Positions 1 to 12,234 of a stretch of 64,000 nucleotides of DNA are shown piece after piece (positions within the stretch are counted from its first letter, which is position 1; each line of letters starts with the position of its first letter). Both the position numbers and the translations under genes were made by a program. The notes below the pieces were generated by a model that worked only from the letters and a program-made list of their open reading frames with translations, was not told the origin of the DNA and did no database searches. Source of the stretch: Arachis hypogaea (Eukaryota; Streptophyta; Magnoliopsida; Fabales; Fabaceae); NCBI RefSeq assembly GCF_003086295.3, contig NC_092045.1:87930693-87994692 (forward strand), written 5' to 3'.

Positions 1-2045
1 CCCAGAGTTGCTGGCTGCTGACAAGATTGACAATTTTATGGTAATAGGTGAGACTATATCGTATCAATTTTTTCTATATAATATGTGATATGCAACCGAG
101 GTGCATGAGTATTTCAATGTTTATATTAACCTGTGAACTGTTGTAGATGTCATAGGAGAAGTGGTTGGTAAGGAGGACCCAAGAGAACTAATAACTAGAA
201 AAGGAAAGGAGACTAAATGATTGGCTGTGATTATTGAGGATCTCGAGTAAGATAATCAGATTCCAGGTTGATCTTTTCCCATTTATTAATTGATATATAA
301 CTAACGACCATCAATAAATGTTATGCATGTTATTCAAGAACAACAATATTGGGTGTGTGTTCTTTGGAGAAATGGTAGACCAAATACTTTCATATCTTGA
401 AGAAGGGAGGGTTGAGCCATTAATAGTCATAGCACCGTTTTTCAAACCCAGCAGATGGAATGGTATGCATACAAACCGTTGGATGCTTTAAAATAAACAT
501 TTTACTTGCATAAACAAAAGGACGTATGTAGCCCTCATATCATAAAATAATATATTGCAGATAAGACATCCGTGCAGAGTCACTTCGGCTATTCCAATTT
601 ACGTATCAACCCCGACCTAGAAGAGGTCAACGAATTTTGTAACAGGTTGAATAGAAATGTAGTTAGTTTGGTTATGCAACAAAAGATTTTATGTGCATGT
701 TTAAAGTCTGAAACTTCTATTTTGTAGGAGGCTTTCTGAAAAACCTTCAAATTCAACGAGGATTACTCAAGTTTCATCGCATGATCCGCGTTCCGATGTA
801 GACAAACTAAAACATGCAGATGTCGAGGTCAAAACCATAGAAGAAGCTCTAAGCTCTACATACGTGGAGACACTCCATACTACAACCAATGTTATAAAAC
901 CTCATGACTTGATAATATTTTGTTTTGGTTTATTTGTTTTGCAGGAAGGACCTATCTGGATTGCTGGAACTATTGTTTCAATTAATGCTGAAAAAGACGA
1001 TTGGTTTTATAAATCATGTCAGAAGTGTCCGAAGAAGTTAAAACTTCAATTGGGAATAGATATGAGTGTGGTAAATGTGGCCACACTCACGAAAGTGCAT
1101 CACTTAGGTGTGATAACTAATCTTAACACAGTAGGTGCATTTGATTTTATTTTTACTCAGGTCTAATTTTTTGTTTCGATTTGTTTTAGGTTCAAGGTCG
1201 AGGTGATGGTGTACAATGGAACAAGAAGCATCATGTTGTTTATGTGGGATAGAGAAACGATACAATTATGTGGGAGGCAAGCTGACCAGATCAAGGATGA
1301 GGAGGTAATTAAAAAATGCATTAATGTTTAGCTAAAAGTTCTTTATCTATAACCATAATAACTTTCTTAAGAGTTTGTTTAATCTTAATAGTGTACTGAT
1401 GGGAAAGGTTACCCTCCAACATTGGATTGCATGATGGACAGAAGGTTACTCTTCAAAGTAAATGTCAAAGCGTCAAATATTAGGCACTATGACCAGGTTT
1501 ATACTGTCATGAAGATTTGTGATGATGAGGAAATTGTAGAGATGAATCACCCCAAAGCATTCCAAAATACTCATTCTGCTACTTTAGCTATATGTATTTT
1601 ATTTAATTTGGTTCCAGGAAATATGTTGGGATTTAGTTAAACTCATGTTTTATAATTTCTAAGTAGGAATTTTGTTTGCCTCTTTGTAGGAGACCGATTA
1701 TAGTGACTCGCTTGATGTCTTTGCAGCTGCGGTTAACCTGCACAATGATACTGAATTTATGCTTTCTGTGGTTAGTGTTTAGAATAACTATTAAACAATT
1801 TGGTTACCCTGTTTTTTTTTTAATTAGCATTCCACATCAACTAATAGCATTTGTCTAAATAGGATGGTTTGGAAGACAATGTCACAAGTCTCAAATCCAA
1901 AACCCCAGCAAAAAGAGCTCCCATAGGACTAAAGCACAAACTGGCTATTAATCTTGACAAAGAAGATGTGGGATTTTCCACAAACAAATTTAGCCGAAAG
2001 GAAGGGAAGAGGCAAAAGATGCAATCTCATGAAAGTTATAAATGA
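1..2045 (+). pseudogene. Replication protein A 70 kDa subunit-like pseudogene, 3' part
   Basis: Exon-sized blocks separated by GT...AG-like gaps match the plant RPA large subunit, the single-strand DNA-binding factor of nuclear replication and repair. In order they are PELLAADKID (1-45), an OB-fold block starting DVIGEVVGKEDPREL (about 147), a block at 350-465, a linker (560-645, 725-865), the C-terminal zinc-ribbon domain with CQKC and CGKCGH (946-1110), further C-terminal blocks (1191-1305, 1391-1555, 1690-1770) and a basic tail ending at TGA 2043-2045. It is broken: in-frame stops TGA 218-220 and TAA 248-250, and a one-base loss near 1035 that shifts frame inside the zinc ribbon. The 5' part lies outside the window. 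RPA-like genes are also carried by plant Helitrons, but I found no Helitron ends here. The family call is firm; whether it was ever a host gene or element cargo is open. Confidence 0.75.
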
Positions 2046-4030
2046 ACTTAGTACCCTAGTCAGTATATTTTGTGATTTTTATTGGTGTTTTTATTTTAAG
2101 CATAGTATCCTAAGTAGTATTCTTAGAGTTAGCTTGAAAATCTTTTCAGAAAGTGTTTTGTTGGGTTTCTACAAGCAGGAGGAATGAGTTAGTATTACAT
2201 ATATTTGGAACAACTTGGAAATCTTTTGGAAAGGTGTTTTCTTGGGTTTCTACAAGTAGGAGAAATGAGTTAGTATGAAATATATTTGGAAATGTTAAGT
2301 TGATGGAAATTGATCCTTAATCCTATGTTACAAGTAGATCAAAACTTAATTAAGCTAGTAATACATTATTTATTTCTACTTTTTATTTGTGAATTGTTTT
2401 CTATTTGGTGGAATTGAATTCAGTTATGGAATTCTGGTAACATGAATTGGATAATCATGCAGCGTTATGGTTTGGAAATCTACATATGAGGCGATATTGA
2501 TTACAGAGTAGATGAGATATAAACAAGTACATAGTGAAATTACCTCAGTATAAACATAATGCCAAGACTCATCCAATACTAATGTTTATCGTGTAGGACA
2601 CACCTGGTCAAATTTCATTGTTACATCAGTATTATCTATATAATGAGGTGATTTGTTAAGTTAATCAAAGAAACACAAATGTACATTTTCTGTGATAGAC
2701 TTATACAATTACAGACTAATATAAGTTAAGTGATATAAGTTGAAAGTATTTGTATTTTAAACATGTATTTCTTCATTTATAATTTTATTGTGTTACCTTA
2801 TTTTATCAAACTATTTTTCACACAAGGATTACTTATTTATTAGTCCATATACTCTTCATAATGGTCAGAGGGGATGTTTTCATGCACTATAATCAATGAT
2901 TTCATTAATTGTAGGCCACACCTGGACAAATTTTAGGTATACATCAGTATTATTTACATAATGAGTCAAGTACAAATGTAAATTGTTAAGATAATAAGAC
3001 AAACACAAATGTAAATTATCTACTCATACATGGACAATTTAAGACTAATATAAGTTCTGGGATTCATTGATTTCATTTAGTGATTAAACAAATTACGTGT
3101 TATGATATGATCTTATCACTAGGCATTCAGTTGACAAATGTCTACTAAAAGTGATCATGCATTCTAAAATAGGCCAGAACTAAGTCTATACGAATAAAAA
3201 AAAGAACCCAGCACTTGATTGAACAAAATTTATATAGGACCAGTGACTATAATGGTAACCTCAGCTAAAGTACCAAGGCAGGCTTGGGGTAAATGGTAGC
3301 TTTCTTTCATGTGTACACAGCTTTTTATCATATTGAACATATAAGTTTTTGTTACTATTATAGTATAAAAATATCTAAAAAGTTACGAAATTAGCCACTA
3401 ATATATTTAAGTTACAAGTACACACATAAAATATATATTTTTATCAGTGTCATGTAGAAAGATATATAGTATATCTTGAGTCATATTAATTAACAGGAAA
3501 TGCAATGCATGCAAAGGCTAATCTCAAGAATTCTAAGCCAAAATGGTTAGTTGTCAATGTTTACAATCTTGATATTCTGCACGAACTTGACATGACTATA
3601 TATCAAATGCAATTCACTGGCACATAGATGAAAGGAGACATTAGGGGGTTGACTATATAATTATTAATAGGGATGAATTGGCGGTGTAGATGGTCAGGAC
3701 ATATTATAGCAGTGGGTATTTTAACAAAAAGGGAACCAATCTACCTGTATAATACATCACAAGTTCCTAAAAAAAAATAACAAATCCCTTAATTGTTGCT
3801 TGAAAAGTGACATCAGATAAAACATGATGATAGACATCACATGGAAGGAAGAAAGGCAGTCACATAGGAAATAGTTTGAATTATATTGACCAGTTGACTT
3901 TTTTACACGGATTAGGCTCTAAGTAATTTTTAGATATACTTTATAACAACTTTTGGACCAATCGCCGTAGCCAAAAAACGTGAAAGATGAATGACCCGTA
4001 TTAGTAATCAATTTGAATCACAATAAAAAG
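2046..4030. other. AT-rich intergenic DNA
   Basis: No coding region or RNA gene can be supported. The stretch is AT-rich and contains one diverged internal duplication (listed separately). A segment around 3500-3560 weakly resembles sequence just right of the nested elements (26320-26400), so the duplicated host sequence of that region may begin here. Confidence 0.6.
2590..3060. repeat. Diverged direct duplication, two copies
   Basis: Blocks starting near 2595 and 2917 share the order CACACCTGG..CAAATTT, ACATCAGTATTAT, ATAATGAG, AAACACAAATGTA and GACTAATATAAGTT, about 320 bp apart. They are clearly related but diverged by substitutions and indels. No coding content. Confidence 0.6.
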
Positions 4031-4035
4031 GCAAC

Positions 4036-5347
4036 TGGTGCACGAAATTGTAATCACACTTTTACAATCCGCACAATTAACCAGCAAGTGCATTGAGTCG
4101 TCCAAGTAATACCTTACGTGAGTAAGGATCGAATCCCACGGAGATTGTTGGCTTGAAGCAAGCTATGGTTATCTTATTAATCTTAGTCAGGATACCGATA
4201 GGGCTCTTTAGTTTCAATTGTAAAAGATGAAAAAGTGTAAAATGAGTAATTGTTACGCAGTAATGGAGAATATGTTGGAGTGTTGGAGATGCTTTATTTT
4301 CTGAATCTCTGCTTTCCCCCTATCTTCTTCTTCACGCACGCAAGTCCTCCTTTTGTCAATGGCTACCTCCCGTCCTCTCAGTGAAAATGGTCCAAATGCT
4401 TTGTCACAGCACGGCTAATCATCTGTCAGTTCTTGATCATGTCGGAATAGGATCCATTGATCCTTTTGCGTCTGTCACTACGCCCAACACTCGCGAGTTT
4501 GAAGCTCGTCACAGTCATCCGATCCCTGAATCCTACTCAGAATACCATAGACAAAGTTTAGACTTTCCAGATTCTCAAGGATGCTGCCAATAGATTCTAG
4601 CTTATACCACGAAGATTCTGATTAAGGAATCCAAGAGATATTCATTCAATCGAAGGTAGAACGGTGGTGGTTGTCAGGCACACGTTCATAGATTGAGAAT
4701 GGTGATGAGTGTCATGGATCATCACCTTCATCATGGTTAAGTACGAATGAACATCTTAAAGAGAAACAAGCATGTTTGAATAGAAAACAGAAATAATTGC
4801 ATTAATTCATCGAGACGCTGCAGAGCTCCTCACCCCCAACAATGGAGTTTAGAGACTCATACCGTCAAAAAGTACAAAGTTCAGATCTAAAAATGTCATG
4901 AGATGCAAAATAAGTCTCTAAAAGTTGTTTAAATACTAAACTAGTAACCTAGGTTTACAGAAAATGAGTAAACTAAGATAGATAGTGCAGAAATCCACTT
5001 ATGGGGCCCACTTGGTGTGTGCTGGGACTGAGACTTGAGCTTCTCACGTGCCTGGGCTATTTATGGAGTTAAACGTCAGGTTGTAACCTGTTTCTGGCGT
5101 TTAACTCCAACTTGCAACCTGTTTCTAGCGTTCAACGCCAAAATGCTACATGGAACTGGCGTTAAATGCCAGTTTACATCATTTATCTTCGTGCAAAGTA
5201 TGGACTATTATATATTGATGGAAAGCCCTGGATGTCTACTTTCAAACCCAATTAAGAACGCGCTAATTGGACTTATGTAGCTCCATAAAATCCATTCCGA
5301 GTATAGGAAGGTCAGAATCCAACAACATCAGCAGTCCTTTTTCAGCC
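4036..5347 (-). mobile_element. Athila-type solo LTR A, left piece
   Basis: On the minus strand this is the 3' part of an LTR of the TGATGAGCGG...CGTGCACCA family. It begins on the plus strand with TGGTGCACGAAATTG directly after GCAAC (4031-4035); the other LTR end, at 26294, is followed by the same GCAAC (26295-26299). No internal region exists between the two pieces apart from the later insertion, so this is a solo LTR of about 1.51 kb. It is cut at 5347 by the Tat element. It carries diverged copies of the GGCGTTTAAC palindrome at 5068-5172. Short open frames inside it recur in other LTR copies and are not genes. Confidence 0.85.
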
Positions 5348-5895
5348 AGTTCCGAGGGTTACCTGAATCTAGAGGTCGATCTCGGATGAGATCTTTCTAT
5401 GCTGGTCGGAGCTACGGAGTCCGATCTGATGATGGTGGTCAGAGTCGCTGTGTCCGACTCATTGGACTTGGTGATGATGCTGATCCTTCGTCCCCGGAGG
5501 GTGGGGGGTACCTGCAAGGGACTCCGATGCTTAAGTTAGCAAGGGTATTAAGCAGGTATTGAGTAGAATCAGAGTATGAGTTATACCTGGGTACTCCAAT
5601 GTATTTATAATGGTGTAGAGTGACCTCTTTGGATGAGATAAGTTAGTTATCTTATCTTATCTTTATATTATCTTTGACTGGGGTCCTCTTATCTTTCAAG
5701 GGAACCGCCTTTATCTCTGCGGGCTTGGGCCGCCCTTGGATTTGGACGTGTTCCTCTATTTAGGCCCTTTGTTTGGTCCTTCCTGTGACTTGGCCGAGCT
5801 CTTTGAGAAGAGATCGGGTTGTCCTGACCTAAAGAGGTCAGTCTCTTTTTCTGTAGAACATCCCGGGTCAGACAGCTCGACCCAGGGTATGAACA
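5348..5895 (-). repeat. Tat element 3' LTR
   Basis: 548 bp. It matches 15236-15686 plus 25990-26091. Its plus-strand start AGTTCCGAGG corresponds to TGTTCCGAGG in the other copy, and it ends GGTATGAACA. On the minus strand it therefore runs TGTTCATACC to CCTCGGAAC(T). The adjoining internal bases (5896-5912) read GAGCAGGGGCAC on the minus strand, a short purine-rich stretch that may be the polypurine primer site. Confidence 0.88.
5602..5609 (-). promoter_or_regulatory. Candidate LTR TATA box
   Basis: TATAAATA on the minus strand, repeated at the equivalent place in the other LTR (15489-15496). Position and conservation suit the LTR promoter; the start of transcription is not visible. Confidence 0.45.
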
Positions 5896-6956
5896 GTGCC
5901 CCTGCTCGAGCTTGGTCTTTTATCTGGAAGCCGAGTCTTGGTTTTAGGACTTCGAGCCTTCTCGGGTAAAGCCGAACTCGAGCACCTTGTCACTTTATCT
6001 TCCGTAGAGCTCTTTCTTGAATGCGGAACGCTTCTGTTCCGTTTCTTCTAAAAGCACGCGCTTTTTCCTTTAGCATTTTTTTTCTTGGGAATGCGCGAGA
6101 GTTTTTAATGCCCTCATCAATTTGTTTTGTTCTGTTTCTCTTGGTTTTCTTTATTCAAATTTTTGTATCCAAGAGACAGTTTTCCTTTCCCTGTAACTTC
6201 CCTTCTTTTTCGCCGTTTCCTGTCCTGCACCTCTCATTTCTTTGTGACACTTTGGCCTTCGCTTGGTGCTTTCCGCTTTGTGGTCGCTTCTCTGCTACTC
6301 CTTTTTCCAAGTTTTCTTCCTTCTTCCAGGTTGGTTTTGCTTTCCTCTTCACCTTTTTATTTCTGCTACTTTTGTTTTTTATCCTTTTGATGACGCCTTG
6401 ATTTTGTATGCTTGGAAAGCTTGAATCTTTTCTTTGTTTCTGTTTTTACTTTTGGAATGTGATTCTTCAATAAAGTTTTGATTTTTGCCTAAGTTGTTGT
6501 TGGAAAGCTTGAATATTTTCATACTACCATGCTTGACTGTCACTACGATGTATGTTTTCTGATTTTCTCTTCGTCTTTCTGTGTGCTTTCGGCTGGATTT
6601 CCTGGTAGTTTAGTGCCTTTAGGGTTTTTGCATGTTGCTGCATTTCAAAAAAAGGTTGCTCCTTTGATGGCTTTGTTCTGTCGGTATTTTTTCTACGGAA
6701 TGGAGACGATGGTTTCTTGGTGATTTCTGGTTAAGAGAAAAAGGGGTCGTTGCTGGGGTGTGAACTTCTAGGTCCCTTTGGGTTCTTGTTCTGTGGTTGC
6801 CTCCAAAGGATGCCCCTGGATCTTTTGTGTAGGTCCTGGGGTCTCCTTTTGTTCCTCATACTGTGCTGGGTTGTGTGGTCAAGTTGTTTTGCTGTTGTCT
6901 GAGATGTTTTTTAGTAATCCAATATTCTTTTCTTATTGTAGGACTAGTTGGCCTCA
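5896..6956 (+). other. Pyrimidine-rich leader upstream of the Tat antisense ORF
   Basis: No convincing protein. The plus strand is rich in runs of T and C, which keeps frames open without any recognisable domain. A TTCTTATTGTAG acceptor-like site just before the ATG at 6957 suggests a 5' untranslated leader with an intron, in line with an antisense transcript that starts in or near the 3' LTR. Confidence 0.4.
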
Positions 6957-7759
6957 TGGCTTCTCGCAAAAATATTGTTGAGACGTCTTCCCGAGTCCCT
7001 GAGGGCATGGCTGATTGGGTGGATTCTATGGTTCTTTTGTGTATTTCTGTGGTGGACTCTAAGCTTTGTATAGAGCTGCGAAAACATCATAGGGTTTGTG
7101 GTAGCGGTGCCCCGGAGAGGGATTATGAGCTTGTAGTGCCCGGTTCTGACGAAAGAGTTTGTTTTCCCACCTCAGTCGAGGGGGAGCATCCTTTCTTCTA
7201 TGCTTATGAATATTTCTTTAGTCAGTTGAACATTACTTTTCCTTTTTCTGCCTTTGAAACCGACTTGTTGTGGTCGTATAATATTGCTCCATCCCAGCTT
7301 CATCCCAATTCATGGGGTTTTATAAAAAATTTTCAACTACTGTGTCAAGAGTTAGGCATCAAGCCTTCTCTAACTCTTTTTCTTTACTTGTTTGTTTCGG
7401 CCAAGCCTGGGGCTTCTTCAAAAAAGAAAGCTTCTTGGGTTTCCTTTAGATCTGCTCAAGGGCACAAGGTCTTTGCCATGTATGACGAGTCCTTTAAGAA
7501 CTTCAAAAACTATTTCTTTAAAATTTGAGCTGTTGAGGGGGTTCGCCCCTTTTTTCTTGATGAAAATGATGAACCTGCTTTTCCTCTTGAGTGGCAAAAG
7601 AATGTCATGGTGCCTCGGGATACTTGGGAGATGTTAGATGAGGTCGAACAGGCCTTTGTGAGTGTATTGGAGGATATTTGGGGGGAGCCTATGCATCTGG
7701 ATACTAAGAAATTTCTGGGGGACCCATCTTTGGTACAAAAAGTGTTGGGTACTGACTGA
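6957..7759 (+). pseudogene. Tat additional ORF, N-terminal part (gypsy-type transposon domain)
   Basis: Starts at the ATG after an acceptor-like TTGTAG and reads MASRKNIVETSSRVPEG. The conserved stretch around 7285-7345 (PSQLHPNSWGFIKNFQLLC) fits the plant 'putative gypsy type transposon' domain (Pfam PF04195, by recall). The frame is broken by TGA at 7526-7528, probably from CGA by C-to-T change, and then stays open to TGA 7757-7759. The open frame technically extends upstream to 6863 but the ATG after the intron-like site is the better start. It lies antisense to gag-pol, between integrase and the 3' LTR, as in Tat elements with extra ORFs. Its function is unknown. Confidence 0.65.
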
Positions 7760-7837
7760 CGTATTTTCATTTTATTTTATTTACCCCTATGATCCTTGAC
7801 TTTTGTTTGTTGATTCTGTCTTTTCTGGATTTCAGAA

Positions 7838-8814
7838 ATGTCGAAGAACAACGACTCCATGAAGGCTTTCAAAAAGGCCAGGAAGGCAGCCGCTGCACAA
7901 AACATCTCGGTCAAGGCAGCTGGGGAGAGGTCCTCCCAAACCATCATGAAGCCGCCCGTGCCGAGTTCCCCTGGCCCGAGGAGGGTGATCCCTACTCCTC
8001 GGGTTCGTCTGGCAGATCCCCCCAATCTTTCGTTGCTGCTTCTGGTGCTCCTCCTTTGAAAAAGCAAAAAACGTCTAAGCCCTTTAACCTAGATGCCCTA
8101 TATTTTGATGCTATTGAGTTTGTCGACCAACAGATTGCCCCTTATGGTGGGCTTTCTATGGATGATGTGTCCCTTCTTCAGCACCTAGATTTCATTACCA
8201 AAAATAGTGTGAAGATGGCACATATGGGTGCGGCCATTTTCCGGACTGTTCAGGGTATCCCGATTCATGCTACTAAATCTTTCATGGAGGAGGCTAAATC
8301 GGAGTTTGATCGGATCAAGGGTCTGAAGGAGGAATTGGAGGTGAAGTTGGCGAAGGTAGAAAAGGAACTGGAGGGTGAGAAGGCTAGCTCTATCGCCTTG
8401 GCGGCTTCTTTGAAGTTGGTTGAGGACATGGCATTGAAGCACAATGATAGCTATGTCTCGGCTTATAGGGAGTTGGTGCGTCTTCGAGATGACTTGAAAA
8501 CTGCTCGGGTTGATTATGCCGAGCTTCAGGGTCATCTTGTGGGTAGCGTGACTGCCGCCTATGAGAACCTGATAGAGCAGTTCCGGATTGTTGCCCCTGG
8601 TGCCGATTGGACTCTCGTTAGTCTTGATAACGTAGTAAAGGATGGCAAGATTGTCCCGGATGATCCCGATGATGATATTGAACCTCCTCCTGCGCCTCCT
8701 GTTAAAGCCTCTGCCCCGCCGGTTCCTTCAGCCCCCTCGACCGTAGTTGAGCCAGATCCTGACTGTCAGATCTTGAATCGAGGCGACGGGACAGTGGATG
8801 CGGTGCTTCTCTAG
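7838..8814 (+). pseudogene. Tat additional ORF, coiled-coil part
   Basis: Probably the next exon after an intron ending in TGGATTTCAG just before 7838. The first 60 or so codons (MSKNNDSMKAFKKARKAAAA) are in a different frame from the long remainder (about 8040-8814), so a one-base indel lies between about 7985 and 8040. The remainder has a short basic PLKKQKTSKP stretch, a long charged heptad-like segment (around 8280-8540: EELEVKLAKVEKELEGEKAS) and a proline-rich acidic C-terminus (PPPAPPVKASAPPVPSAPS). A coiled coil is likely. No enzyme motif is visible. Confidence 0.6.
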
Positions 8815-10102
8815 ACTCGTCCTCCTTCACCTCATGTTGATGCTGCTACTGGGAAGCCTTTGGACTCTCTTTGATTATCCTTGATAGATTTGTGTATAGC
8901 CCGTCCTGTGGGTTTTGAACTCTTTTTTGTAAATGGTATTTTGTTGACTGTTGATAGTTGCTACCTTTAGCAACTTTATTTTGAAAAATAAAATAGTTTC
9001 TCTTGCTCTTGGAGTTGGCTTCAAGCGGTCTCTTGAGTCTTTGTTTTATGGTAACTGCCTTGTTTTTCACGATATGCTTGCTTGCAGCTTTCTTTAGTAT
9101 TTATCTGGAATCTTTCAGAGTTGTTTTTTATTCATCCTCTTTTGATTGCTTTTGGCGAGGTCGAGGTCCATTGGGTCGAGCAATCTCCCCTTTGTTGGCT
9201 GATTTCCTTAGTTGATCTTTTCTTGAGTTATTTCTAGCAACCCCTTGGGATTACTTTTTATAACTTTTTGTAGCTTTAGTCCGACTTTTTCACGTCGGTC
9301 CCTGTTCCGTTACTAGGTAATCGTTTTGGATCTTGTTCAGATCTCTTTTGTACCTTTATCTTTTTCGGGCCGACTTCGTCATGTCGGGCTTTGTCGAGTT
9401 ATTTGATAATCCTCTTTCTTGGACCTTGTTCAGGTCTCTTTCAGGGATTTATCTTTTGTAGCTTTATCTTTTCGGGCTGACTTCGTCATGTCGGGCCCTG
9501 TCGAGTTACTTGATAATCCTCTTTCTTGGACCTTGTTTAGGTCTTTTTCAAGGACTTATCTTTTGTAACTTTTTGTAGGAGTCCGACTTCGTCCTGTCGG
9601 GCTCTTCGAAGTTATAGTAATCCTCTTTTATAGGGTTGGCCAGACCTCTTTCCAGGGCTTTACTTATAACGTGGGTTTTTGTGGCTGGTCCGACTTTTGT
9701 GCCGTCCAGCCTTTAAGTTATTTTATAGCAATCCATTTTATTAGGACCTCGTAAGGTCCTTTCTATGGATCACTTTCTATAACTTCTTGCATTATTCTGT
9801 CTTCATCTTTGCCGATTTCGTAGAATTTGGGTTTTTAGCCCTCGTTTTTATCGTGATCGCGCAGTGAATTCGGTTTTCACTTTCTGTCGATCTGTAGCTT
9901 TACAATCGGGCGATGAATGTTTTTAGAATAATATGACTTGAGAATTTGTAGAGAATCTGAGCAAATTTTATTAAAAGAAAATACAAATATACATGAGGAG
10001 TTAATTTCCTAAGTCGGGTGATTTGTAGGTCTTGGCAGGGCGCCTCGTTAAAAAATCTTTTCAGGAAAAAGAGTGTGCCCTGTCCAAAATATTTTGTCAT
10101 CC
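8815..10102. other. Tat spacer between integrase and antisense ORF
   Basis: Non-coding; holds the roughly 115-bp tandem repeats listed next, and otherwise T-rich sequence. The two convergent coding regions (gag-pol on minus, extra ORF on plus) end on either side of it. Confidence 0.6.
9250..9785. repeat. Tandem repeat, period about 115 bp, about 5 units
   Basis: Units share GTAGCTTTA..., a CCGACTT(CGTCATG)TCGG core, GAGTTA, AATCCTCTTTCTTGGACCTT and GGTCTCTTTCAGG. The cores begin near 9279, 9369, 9476, 9581 and 9698. The middle two units are the most alike and the outer ones diverged. Tandem repeats in this position are known in Tat/Ogre elements and can seed satellites. Confidence 0.7.
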
Positions 10103-11329
10103 CTAGCTATAGTACCTTCTTAGGTTGCAGGCGTGCCATGATCTAGAAAGCTCTCGCCCGTCGAGTTCGGAAAGCTTGTAGTAGCCCTTTCCCAGTACTT
10201 TTATGACTCGGAAGGGTCCCTTCCAGTTTGCTGCCAGTTTTTCTTCTCCAGATTGAGTTGTTCCTATATCATTTCGGATTAGGATGAGGTCGTCTTCAGC
10301 GAAGGCCCGCTGTATTACTTTTCGGTTGTATCTGGAGGCCATTCGTCGTTTCAACGCTTCTTCCCTTATCCGAACTCTTTCTCGGATTTCCAGAAGTAAG
10401 TCTAACTCTTCCCTTTGGAGTTGGGAATTGGCTTTTTCGCTGAAATGGATTACCCTGGGTGATCCTTCTTCCACTTCTACTGGGATCATTGCCTCCATCC
10501 CGTAAGCTAATTGGAAAGGTGACTCCTTTTGTCGTGGAATGTGGAGTCGTTCGATATGCCCATAGGACTTGTGGGAGTTCTTCGGCCCAGGCTCCCTTTG
10601 CATCCTGTAGCCTCTGTTTTAACCCTGCTAATATAACTTTGTTAGCAGCTTCAGCTTGTCCATTGGCTTGGGGGTGCTCAACAGATGTGAATTGTTGTTT
10701 TATATTCAGGTCGGCCGCTAGTTTTCTAAAGCCTGCATCTGTGAACTGGGTACCATAGTGATGGAGTGTGGAACTCCGAACCTTATGATGATGTTTCTAT
10801 ATAGGAATTTCCAACTTCTTTGAGCTATGGCGTTAGCTAGGGGCTCTGCCTCAATCCATTTTGTGAAGTAGTCTATTCCTACTATGAGGAATTTGACTTG
10901 CCCTGATCCTTGAGGAAAAGGTCCGAGGAGATCGAGGCCCCATTTTGCAAATGGCCAAGGTGAGGTTACGCTGATGAGTTCCTCTGGCGGGGCGGCGTGA
11001 AAGTTGGCATGCTTCTGACATGGCGAACATGTCCTTACAAATTCTGTGGCTTCTTTTTGTAGCGTCGGCCAATAGAATCCTGTCTGAAGTACTTTTTTGG
11101 CGAGTGCTTGCGCTCCGAGGTGATTGCCACAAATGCCACTGTGCACTTCTTCTAGGATATCTTTAGCATTGGAAGTCGGCACACATTTCAGCAATGGTGT
11201 TGAAATCCCTCTTTTGTATAAAGTGTTATTTATGATGGTATAGTATTGTGCTTTCCGTTTTAACCTCTTTGCCTCTTTCTCATTTGTAGGGAGGGCCTCC
11301 GTTGTGAGGTAATTGATTATGGGGGTCAT
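10103..11329 (-). pseudogene. Tat integrase
   Basis: Final part of gag-pol, which would insert the cDNA into host DNA. The minus strand shows the N-terminal HHCC zinc site (HSGICGNH ... CSPCQKH), the catalytic core start (WGLDLLGPFP ... LIVGIDYFTKWIEAEPL) and, after frame changes, the HPQANGQAE region with the third catalytic residue, then a C-terminal basic region ending WHACNLRRYYS. The segment that should carry the second catalytic Asp is lost by a small deletion near 10757, which also shifts frame; another shift lies near 10540. The enzyme is dead. Confidence 0.85.
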
Positions 11330-12234
11330 CCATCCCTGATCGCGACCTGTTATGGCTAGGACTTTTTCTTCTTCTAAGATGATGGTTTCTGTAGAATTTC
11401 TTGGATAAGGCTTCTATTGTTGCCTCCTGGTTTGGTGCTGGCTAGCTTTAAGAGTGCATCGGCCCGGGCATTCTGTTCTTAGGGTATGTGTCGAATCTCG
11501 TACTCTTCGAGTTGTCTGAACTGTTCCCTGGTTTTGTCCAGGTACTTTTTCATAGTGGGATCTTTGGCTTGGTAGCTGCCTGTTATTTGTGACGTGACTA
11601 CCTGTGAGTCACTGAAGATGATAAGTTTTTGAGCTCCAACTTTCCTAGCCAGCTTCAAACCAGCTAGAAGTGCCTCATATTCCGCTTGATTGTTTGAGGC
11701 AGGGAACCCAAATTTGAGGGAGAGTTCGATCTGGGTCCACTAGTTGCTTTCAATTATTACGCCTGCGCCACTTCCCATTTTATTTGAGGAGCCGTCCACG
11801 TATAGATGCCATTCTGTGGGAATTTTCGGTGTGTCCGTAAATTCCACAATGAAGTCGGCTAGATATTGGGATTTGATGGCCGTCCGAGCTTCGTATTGAA
11901 GATCGAACTCGGACAACTCGACTGCCCATTGCAAGATTCTGCCCGCCAAGTCTATTTTTTGTAGGATTCCTTTTATGGGCTGGTTGGTCTGAATTTTAAT
12001 GGTGTGAGACTGGAAATATGGGCGAAGTCGTCGAGATGTTATTATGAGAGCGTAAGCGAACTTTTCTATTTTCTGGTAGTTCAGCTCGGCTCCTTGTAAT
12101 GCTTTGCTAATAAAGTATATAGGTTGTTACCCGCTGTTGTCTTCTCGGACCAGTGTTGAGGCTATTGCCTGATTTCCCACTATAAAGTACAAGATGAGTG
12201 GTTCCCCTTCCCGTGGTCGACTTAATATAGGTGG
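11330..12234 (-). pseudogene. Tat RNase H regions (connection plus second RNase H)
   Basis: Following RT on the minus strand: a degenerate first RNase H (ISKALQGAELNYQKIEKFA ... SEFDLQYEARTAIKSQYLADF), then a second one with YVDGSSN, NNQAEYEALLAGL, FSDSQVV and NARADALLKLAS, the expected order of catalytic acids. A second RNase H is a hallmark of the Tat group. Several in-frame stops interrupt it, among them TAG right after KKFLG (12234-12236), TAA near 12128, TAG after GVIIESN (11740) and TAA near 11480. Confidence 0.75.

Noticed and set aside
1..2045. Helitron carrying the RPA-like gene
   Set aside because: No CTRR end with a preceding hairpin and no Rep/helicase sequence could be found; the 5' side is off the window, so it stays unproven.
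6021..6401. 126-codon open frame in the Tat element
   Set aside because: Low-complexity Phe/Leu/Ser sequence from a pyrimidine-rich stretch with no domain; better seen as leader DNA.
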